Assembly: GCA_003224905.1 (NCBI GenBank) | Contig: QIAA01000161.1 | Location: 1 to 57,852, forward strand | Source: Acidobacteriota bacterium | Lineage (GTDB): Bacteria > Acidobacteriota > Terriglobia > Terriglobales > Acidobacteriaceae | Length of the DNA: 57,852 nucleotides | Direction of reading: 5' to 3' | Shown: positions 51,937 to 57,852 of the stretch, in pieces | How the letters are laid out: every line of letters starts with the position of its first letter | Numbering within the stretch: the first letter of the stretch is position 1 | Notes under the pieces: generated by a model | The model's input: only the letters and a program-made list of their open reading frames with translations | What the model was told of the DNA's origin: nothing | Database searches by the model: none | Translations under genes and position numbers: made by a program

Positions 51937-51946
51937 GCTTTTCAGG

Positions 51947-54900
51947 CTAGAACTGCAGCTTCAGGGCAAACTGAATTACGCGGGGATCGTGCACAGTCTC
52001 GTTTACTTTAGCGAAACTTGAAGCCAATGATAAGTTCTGCATCCCCGTGTCAGTTTCACCGGTCAGCCCGAACTGCGGATGGTTCCAGACATTGAAGAAC
52101 TCGGCCCGGAAATCCAGGTGCATGCGCTCGTTCAGGACGAAGTGCTTAATTGCTGAAAGATCCGTGTTGACAAAACGCGGCCCGTAAAGCGGCGTGCGAC
52201 TCGCGTTTCCGAGCTCGCCGGCCGGCGGATCTTCAAAAGCGCAAGGGTTGAACCAGGATGAGAGGGTATGCACCTCGGAAGGCCCAACGCAGCCAGGATT
52301 GCCGGCGAATGACCCGGGCTTGTTGGGATCGCCTACCTGATTTGGCCGATTTCTGCTGAAAGCTCCGTTAAATAGGAAATTCGATCCGGAATTGTTGTTG
52401 GTGACCACATAAAGCGGGAAGCCCGATGTGGCTTTTTGAATCACATCCAGTTCCCAATTCCCAAGAACGGCATTCACAGGTGCGCTCCAGGAGTTCCCGT
52501 ACCTCTTGCCTTTTCCAAAGGGCAATTCATAGAGCACGCTGGCGGTGAACTGATGAGTGAGGTGGAGTTGAGAGAGCGCCCAGTCGGCTTTTGCTGTTCC
52601 GGGCAAGGGCCAATACGGCGCGCCGGGTTCGGTGCCTAAGCCATCGGGAAATCCGGAATCGTAGGTGCGCGAGTAGGTGTAGCCGAAAAGTGCATAGATG
52701 CCGTGGCGCGCGCTCTTGGTTTCGCCTTTGATCTGGAGAGAATCGTAGCGGGCGGCGCCGGTGTCGCTGTTGGCAAAGATCGCCCCGAAATTGGACGGAG
52801 CCTGAGGCTTAACATAACCACAACCAAACGTATATCCCGGAATGGCGCCAGTGCCACCAGGACATGCACTAGGGGAAGTGATATTCAAGTTATTTCCGTC
52901 CACCAGGATGCGCGAGCTGCGAGAACCCGCGTAGCCCACAGTCATCACAATGTTGCCGGGTATCTGGTGCTCGACGTTCAAGTTGAACTGCTGAATCATA
53001 CCCTGTTTGAAATCGAGATTCTGTGATTGAACGTTTCCAGGGAAAGTGGAAGCGTTGGGAGGCGAAGTGATTGGCTGGAGGTTCGACTGGAGAAAGACAC
53101 GCTGTATACCACAATTGTCCGTCATATTGCCAAAGGGACAAGCTGCCTCGCCACCATGGGCAAAGATAAGATTGAACGTTTCTGCCAAGTAAGGTGGATT
53201 CTCCCACAATCCCTGCCCACCCTGATTCCAGGAAGAATCGTGGTAGATGGCATAGCCTCCGCGAAGGACGGTCGTCTGGCTGCCCCGAGGCTTCCAGGCA
53301 AAGCCGATGCGCGGCTCCACGGCGCTCTTATCCAATTGGATTCCAACCCGCCCGTCCGTGCGCACACATATTGTGCAACCGGCGATGGAGGCGTGGCCTG
53401 CGACAAGAAGCCTGTCAGTTGCGGCGTCGAAGTTGGCCTGCCGACCTTGAGCCTCAGTGATGGGTGTCACAATCGCCCAAGCTAGTCCGAGGTTCAGCGT
53501 AAGGTTATTGGTCACACGCCAATCGTCCTGAACGTACGGCCGGAAGATCTTCCAACGACGCCCGGTTGTCGCGCCAGTGAAAGTCTGATCGTGAATTCCC
53601 AAACCGATCTGGCCCAGGAGAAGGTCGGCCGCCGCATCACCAGTAATTCCGAAGGGGATCAAAAAACCGTCCTGGAAGGCATTGGTCTCGACATTCATCT
53701 GATTGGCGCGAACCTGACCACCAACCCTGATATTGTGCTTGCCGCGAATCATGTCGAAGGAGTCAGAGATGGAGAAGACGTTGGTTCCACCCTGGAAGGG
53801 AGCAAACCCGCGATCACCGAGAGACCAGTAGCCGGCGACCTGAGTTGAGCTCAGACCGCAGCTGATGCAGTCTTTAGTGGATTGATTAACCAGTCCGGCG
53901 GGCTGCGTGATGCAGAGGCTATTCAGGTTGCCGCCCTGGATGCCTAATTTCTCTGATTCGCAAGAGCGGTCTCCGAAAGAGAGTATGTGATTGAAAATCC
54001 GGTTGAAGCCGGCGTTGATTTGATTAATCGTACGGTCGGAAAAGACGTGAGTTTCGGATATGGCCACGTTGCGCCCGTGGTTGGTGATGTCCTGCGTACT
54101 GGAGAAGGCGCCCTGCTCGGCAAATCCGTCAGCGACTCCACCCGGCACGAACGAGGTTGCCTGATCGTAGCTGAAACGGGCAAACGCGGAGTCCTTGCTG
54201 GAAAAATTGTGGTCAATGCGGACATCGAATTCGTCTTCATTGAGCCGTCTCACGGGCACGTCCGTGAAATTAAAGACTGCGGACGCGTTGCTGGTATTGC
54301 TGACCGGATACAGATCCATCATCGCTTTGCCGGTGGGATCGAACATGCTTGCCGGGATTTTGTTGCAATTTTGAGTGCCACCGATCTGGCTTCCGTCAGG
54401 TTGGGGATCGATCGGATTACCCGACGCATCGCAGCGGAATGGTGAGAAGCTGTAAAGATTGGTAATGTCAAGGAAACCGTTTGGATTATTCGGGCCTCGG
54501 GGCACGCCGAGAGGATCGAGACTGAAATCCCCATTCTTCATGGCTTCGGTTGGAATCAAGCCCGTGAACGCTACTCCATGGCGCTGCCTTTTACCCTGGT
54601 AATCTACGAAGAAGAACGTCTTCTCCTTCTGGATTGCGCCGCCTAGGGCGGCTCCGAACTGGTTGAGGTTGAATTGTTCTTTGCTGGAAGCGAAGAAACT
54701 GCGAGCGTCCAGCTTGGTGTTGCGAAAGAACTCAAAAACTGAGCCGTGGAGAGTGTTGCTGCCGGATTTGGTGGTTACCAGAACGGTGGGACCTGCGCGA
54801 GTGCCGTACTCTGCGGAGTAGTTATACGTCAGAACTTTGAATTCCTGGATGGCATCGATCGAAGGAACGATCGAGATGCCGCCGGCGGTGAGCTCGTTGT

Positions 54901-55528
54901 TGTCATTCCCGTCCAAGAGCCAATCGGTGCTCTGAGCGCGCGACCCACCCACAGATAAGGAATAAGTGCCGCGAGCAGATACCTCGCTGCTTGGACCTGC
55001 GTTAAAGAAGCTGTTGGGATTGGTTTCCTGCGTGGTGCCGGGAGTCAGGGTGGCAAGTTGAACGAAGTTGCGGCCGTTCAGGGGCAAGTCCGCAACCTGC
55101 TCTTGCGTAATCACCTGGCCCAAGGTTGGATTGGCAGTTTGCACCGTCACTTCGGTCGCGCTCACTTCAACTGTGGCGGTCACCGCACCGGGAGCCAGCG
55201 TGAAATTGACCTCGCGGTGCTCGTCAATTTGCAGACGGAGATCCTTCTGTTCCGCTGGCTGGAAGCCCTGGGATTCGACACGGATGGTGTAGTCGGCGAC
55301 GGGAAGGACTGGCACAAGATAGTGGCCGGAGTCGTCGGTTTTGGCTTCGCGAGAAAGGCCGGTGCTTTGCGCGGTGATGGTGACCTTCGCGCCAGTAATT
55401 ACCGATCCCGTCTTGTCTGAAACCGTGCCCGAGAAACTGCCGGTGGCCTGACCGTACAGGAGTGGACAACAGATGGAAACTGCAATCGCGCAGAAAACGG
55501 CTGCGATCAGCGCTCTCTTGGTAAGCAT
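51947..55528 (-). CDS. Oar-like TonB-dependent receptor
   Basis: A 1193-residue outer-membrane receptor. Signal peptide to about residue 28 (ALIAAVFCAIAVSICCPLLYGQ). Then a carboxypeptidase-regulatory-like domain (about 30-115: GSFSGTVSDKTGSVITGAKVTI, DDSGHYLVPVLPVADYTIRVE), a plug (about 130-250: QVADLPLNGRNFVQLATLTPG), and a barrel with a typical end (PRVIQFALKLQF). This architecture is expanded in Acidobacteriota and is thought to import large or polymeric substrates. GGGGAGATTA precedes the ATG. The substrate is unknown; neighbours are nucleoside hydrolases and a glycosidase-like protein. Confidence 0.92.
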   Translation of the reverse strand: MLTKRALIAAVFCAIAVSICCPLLYGQATGSFSGTVSDKTGSVITGAKVTITAQSTGLSREAKTDDSGHYLVPVLPVADYTIRVESQGFQPAEQKDLRLQIDEHREVNFTLAPGAVTATVEVSATEVTVQTANPTLGQVITQEQVADLPLNGRNFVQLATLTPGTTQETNPNSFFNAGPSSEVSARGTYSLSVGGSRAQSTDWLLDGNDNNELTAGGISIVPSIDAIQEFKVLTYNYSAEYGTRAGPTVLVTTKSGSNTLHGSVFEFFRNTKLDARSFFASSKEQFNLNQFGAALGGAIQKEKTFFFVDYQGKRQRHGVAFTGLIPTEAMKNGDFSLDPLGVPRGPNNPNGFLDITNLYSFSPFRCDASGNPIDPQPDGSQIGGTQNCNKIPASMFDPTGKAMMDLYPVSNTSNASAVFNFTDVPVRRLNEDEFDVRIDHNFSSKDSAFARFSYDQATSFVPGGVADGFAEQGAFSSTQDITNHGRNVAISETHVFSDRTINQINAGFNRIFNHILSFGDRSCESEKLGIQGGNLNSLCITQPAGLVNQSTKDCISCGLSSTQVAGYWSLGDRGFAPFQGGTNVFSISDSFDMIRGKHNIRVGGQVRANQMNVETNAFQDGFLIPFGITGDAAADLLLGQIGLGIHDQTFTGATTGRRWKIFRPYVQDDWRVTNNLTLNLGLAWAIVTPITEAQGRQANFDAATDRLLVAGHASIAGCTICVRTDGRVGIQLDKSAVEPRIGFAWKPRGSQTTVLRGGYAIYHDSSWNQGGQGLWENPPYLAETFNLIFAHGGEAACPFGNMTDNCGIQRVFLQSNLQPITSPPNASTFPGNVQSQNLDFKQGMIQQFNLNVEHQIPGNIVMTVGYAGSRSSRILVDGNNLNITSPSACPGGTGAIPGYTFGCGYVKPQAPSNFGAIFANSDTGAARYDSLQIKGETKSARHGIYALFGYTYSRTYDSGFPDGLGTEPGAPYWPLPGTAKADWALSQLHLTHQFTASVLYELPFGKGKRYGNSWSAPVNAVLGNWELDVIQKATSGFPLYVVTNNNSGSNFLFNGAFSRNRPNQVGDPNKPGSFAGNPGCVGPSEVHTLSSWFNPCAFEDPPAGELGNASRTPLYGPRFVNTDLSAIKHFVLNERMHLDFRAEFFNVWNHPQFGLTGETDTGMQNLSLASSFAKVNETVHDPRVIQFALKLQF

Positions 55529-55573
55529 TAATCTCCCCCACGCTCTCCCATTGGAACTCTGGGATTACTTAAA

Positions 55574-55597
55574 ACAACCACACTGATGGCTGGTTGT
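55574..55597. promoter_or_regulatory. Inverted repeat upstream of the TonB receptor gene
   Basis: ACAACCA and TGGTTGT are separated by 10 bases, 46-69 bases upstream of the receptor ATG. It could be an operator, or a hairpin in the leader RNA. Confidence 0.45.
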
Positions 55598-55770
55598 AAT
55601 GTGCTTCGTTTGAACAATTGTGCAGCTGATGGTCGACGATCTTGTTGCCGCGACATCTGATCAGCCGTGATTTTCAACTTAAATCTGTGCGCGAAACGAT
55701 ATGTCATTCGGAAGCAAAGTGTCAACCAAATCTCATCGTCAGGCCGGCGGTATCGTCGTGAATAATGTTG

Positions 55771-57852
55771 TTAGCGTGCATCGACAACACAACGGAAGCC
55801 GATGGTGGCGGCGCGGTCGCGGCCGGGTGACATCAGCAGGTACTTCTGATGTTCATCGAGGCGGTAGGTTTGCGGGAAATACCAGACGGAGCCGGCGGGC
55901 TGATAGGCGGCTCCGCCGCGAATGATGGCGGCGCGGGTGTGCGGGTCGCGGTATTCGTCGGTCCATTGCGAGATGTTGCCTTCAAGATCGAGCACGCCGA
56001 ATGGACAGGCGCCTTGCGGGAAGGCGTCTACGTTTGCGAGTGGACGCATGCGGCGGCCGTGATCGGGTGGCGGGAGCGCTTGAGAATTGATTTCCTTTCC
56101 CCAGGGGTAGAGGCGGCCGTCGGTTGATTGCGCGGCGTATTGCCATTCCCATTCGTGCGGAAGACGTTTGCCGGCCCAGGCGGCGTAGGCGCGTGCGTCT
56201 TCGATGGAGACCCAAGTCACAGGCTTGTTTTCCCAGCCATCGGGGTAGGCGCCGTTTTTCCAGTGGCGCAGGAAATTGTGGTCGTCTTTGGGATGGTAGC
56301 GAGTGGCGTCGAGGAAGCGCTTGAATTCTGCGTTGGTCACCGGAGTGCGATCGACGTAGAAAGCGGCGATGTGGAGGCGATGGTGGTGAGAGCGGCGCGG
56401 GGAGTCTTCCCATGGATACTGGATGTCGACGCCGGGGTCGTTGCCGCCTTCGATCTCGATACCGCGGACGTGGAAATCGTAGTCAGCTTCTGGGATGCGG
56501 AGCATTCCTTGCGGCGGTGAGGTTGCTGGTTTTGTCGCGGCGATTTCGACCATGGTCTGCGGTATTGGTTTCCAATCTTTCGAGTAGTTGGAAAGCGGGC
56601 GCTCGGATCGCCGCGCCATGAAGGCGAGAAGATCTTTGAGGTGAGCGGAGAGAGGTTGACCGGTGGCGAGGACGGCGGCGAAGCCGAGAGGCTCGACGGG
56701 GAAACTCAGGGTTGCTTCGTTGCCGGTGATCAGGATGTGTGGACGGGCGGGGACGCCCGTCGCTCCATCATCTTTTTTAATGTTTGTCAGCTCGGTGCCA
56801 TGCCAGAGATCGTAGAAGTGCTGGCCTGAGCGGTACGGAAGCCGGAGCTGTTCGCCTTCGACTGCGAATTCGTTGCGGTTCACCAGAGTCCAGAGCGTGC
56901 TTGCGGAAGTTGGGAAGCGAGTCGCGAAGACACCGGATTGCAGAGTTTCGACATGCGGATGCCAGTCTGGGCTGCGCAGGTTCTCTGCGAAGGTGCGCTC
57001 GATTCGGGTGAGGCGCAGGACAGCTTCGGCGTCGTGTGGAGTCATGCCGTACCAGAAGCCCCAGAGATTTTCGAGGGTGGCGAAGCCCTGTCCGTTGAAG
57101 AAGGCGTGCTGCAGGCTGTCGGTTTTGTCGCGGGTGAAGCGGTCGGTGACGTTCACCATGTGGCGGGGCTCGAGCCACTTGCTCTTGCTCACCATGGGGA
57201 CGAAAGGATACTGCGCGCCTTCCCAGGTGACCCAGTCATTCCATCCGAGGTTGGACCAGGCGAGTGATTCATCGCGAATGTCGAATTGAGGTTCGAGGGC
57301 GAGCGGGTGGGCGATGGCGTCTGAGGCTTGCCGGAATTGCGCGGGGACGCTTTCGAGGGTGTCGAAGTTGATGCCGTCGGCGTCGATTTCTTTGAGAAGG
57401 TGCGAGAGGGCGGTCCAGGGAGGAGAGTTTTCGTCGCGCGTGCCTGTGTCCCACGCGATGTCCGGAAAGAAAATTTTGACGCCGCGCCGGTGGAAGGTTT
57501 GAACCATCTGGCGAAGGCCGGGGATGCCGCCGGGCAGGTCGCGCAGGAGATCGAACTGGTTGCGGTCGTCGACGCCGAGGTCGGGGTAGACATGCCAGAT
57601 GAGGACGGCGTCGATGGGGCCGAGGCGAGATTCGGTTTCGGTTAGGAATTTGTCGACGGTGTATTCCCGCTTTTCGGGGTCGTAGAAGCTGCGGTCCCAG
57701 ATCAAGAGCTGGACTTGCGAGAAGATGTGCTGGGTCCAGGCGAGCTCGGGGCGGCTGTATTCGGCGTCGTTGTAGTGCAGTTGATTGAGGCGTTCGGTGC
57801 GCCAGGATTTCAGGCGTTCTAGCCAGGCGTGGGTTTCACGCGGGCTTTGCGG
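55771..57852 (-). CDS. Glycosidase-like/FGE-like fusion protein, N-terminus beyond the window edge
   Basis: The frame is open to the right edge (693 residues visible); the nearest candidate start (TTG 57705) lies inside conserved-looking sequence, so the true start is outside. The N-terminal part looks like a TIM-barrel glycosidase (VLIWHVYPDLGVDDRNQFDLLRD, VKIFFPDIAWDTGTRDE, DGINFDTLESVP). From about residue 440 the C-terminal domain is FGE/SUMF1-like (YVDRTPVTNAEFKRFLDATRY, WVSIEDARAYAAWAGKRLPHEWEWQYAA, LDLEGNISQWTDEY, IRGGAAYQ, GFRCV). The cysteines that make formylglycine are absent (RGGAAYQPAGSVWYFPQTYR), so this domain probably binds rather than oxidises. A small palindromic-element piece codes GATGVPARP. 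Confidence 0.75.
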   Translation of the reverse strand, partial: PQSPRETHAWLERLKSWRTERLNQLHYNDAEYSRPELAWTQHIFSQVQLLIWDRSFYDPEKREYTVDKFLTETESRLGPIDAVLIWHVYPDLGVDDRNQFDLLRDLPGGIPGLRQMVQTFHRRGVKIFFPDIAWDTGTRDENSPPWTALSHLLKEIDADGINFDTLESVPAQFRQASDAIAHPLALEPQFDIRDESLAWSNLGWNDWVTWEGAQYPFVPMVSKSKWLEPRHMVNVTDRFTRDKTDSLQHAFFNGQGFATLENLWGFWYGMTPHDAEAVLRLTRIERTFAENLRSPDWHPHVETLQSGVFATRFPTSASTLWTLVNRNEFAVEGEQLRLPYRSGQHFYDLWHGTELTNIKKDDGATGVPARPHILITGNEATLSFPVEPLGFAAVLATGQPLSAHLKDLLAFMARRSERPLSNYSKDWKPIPQTMVEIAATKPATSPPQGMLRIPEADYDFHVRGIEIEGGNDPGVDIQYPWEDSPRRSHHHRLHIAAFYVDRTPVTNAEFKRFLDATRYHPKDDHNFLRHWKNGAYPDGWENKPVTWVSIEDARAYAAWAGKRLPHEWEWQYAAQSTDGRLYPWGKEINSQALPPPDHGRRMRPLANVDAFPQGACPFGVLDLEGNISQWTDEYRDPHTRAAIIRGGAAYQPAGSVWYFPQTYRLDEHQKYLLMSPGRDRAATIGFRCVVDAR
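56739..56768. repeat. Partial palindromic element inside the FGE-like gene (coding copy)
   Basis: GGACGGGCG-GGG-ACGCCCGTCG and CTCC: the second hairpin of the element seen in hcrA, gctA and gctB, read in frame. Confidence 0.6.

Larger units (their letters stand above)
51331..51946. other. Intergenic region with direct repeats, palindromes and a solo REP
   Basis: From left to right: the palindrome GGGGTATACCCC (51384-51395); a 77-base repeat (51405-51481); a solo REP unit GTGTCGTCCC-TTT-CGGGACTC (51523-51545), same family as the REPs at 48 kb; a hairpin GCCGC-TTC-GCGGC followed by TTTTT (51592-51609), a terminator-like shape on the plus strand; a second copy of the 77-base repeat (51661-51737); and a hairpin GGGCGGGTG-AGG-GCACCCGCCC (51914-51935) after the TonB receptor stop. 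No gene is supported. Confidence 0.7.

Noticed and set aside
1..57852. tRNA, rRNA, CRISPR arrays, known riboswitches
   Set aside because: None recognised by eye on either strand; a covariance-model scan would be needed to exclude small ones.

Overview
The window looks like chromosomal DNA of an Acidobacteriota member (Terriglobia/Koribacter-like). This is inferred from gene content: an Oar-type TonB-dependent receptor with an N-terminal carboxypeptidase-regulatory domain, a CRTAC1/ASPIC-UnbV protein, DUF4097 and PCYC-motif proteins, many paralogous TPR proteins, and several families of short palindromic repeats with REP-associated tyrosine transposases. No rRNA, tRNA or CRISPR array was recognised.

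Layout. 1-8.2 kb: a truncated XRE regulator, a secreted two-repeat protein with a good terminator, and a dipeptide-type ABC permease pair (dppB, dppC) split by about 3.4 kb holding a HigB/HigA-like toxin-antitoxin pair (toxin frameshifted), an ISL3 transposase and a lipoprotein; then a CNNM/CorC-type protein. 8.5-11.3 kb: an orphan membrane-fusion protein, a DUF4097 repeat protein and ribA. 11.4-21.4 kb: one long minus-strand run that reads as an aromatic acyl-CoA operon: TetR regulator, crotonase, BoxB-like di-iron epoxidase, a GctA/GctB-type CoA-transferase around a cyclohexadienoyl-CoA hydratase-like crotonase, and the three subunits of a 4-hydroxybenzoyl-CoA reductase-type molybdoenzyme plus a DUF1330 protein. 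It mixes genes typical of aerobic (box) and anaerobic (hcr, dch) benzoyl-CoA metabolism and is the most interesting system here.

21.4-25.1 kb: a small conserved protein, a DapA-family lyase, a VapBC pair and a broken KAP-type NTPase. 25-31.4 kb: carB and carA separated by a small secreted protein and a REP-associated transposase, then lepB. 31.5-36.9 kb: a PCYC-motif protein, a TPR-yvcK-glmU run linked to UDP-GlcNAc supply, and a DMT exporter divergent from a CGNR regulator. 37-44.8 kb: a secreted protein, a fused glutamate formiminotransferase-cyclodeaminase, a TPR protein and a 1300-residue CRTAC1-redoxin-TPR fusion. 45-51.3 kb: a ureide-permease-like transporter, a CocE/AEH-type hydrolase, a second REP/Y1 transposase and two paralogous secreted nucleoside hydrolases. 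51.9-57.9 kb: an Oar-like TonB receptor and a glycosidase-like/FGE-like fusion protein cut by the right edge.

A second theme is short palindromic repeats. Two Y1 transposase genes each sit between inverted REPs. A separate double-hairpin element lies in frame inside at least three, probably four, coding sequences, three of them in the aromatic operon, much as Rickettsia palindromic elements do. All functional statements rest on recognising motifs by eye; no database search was possible.
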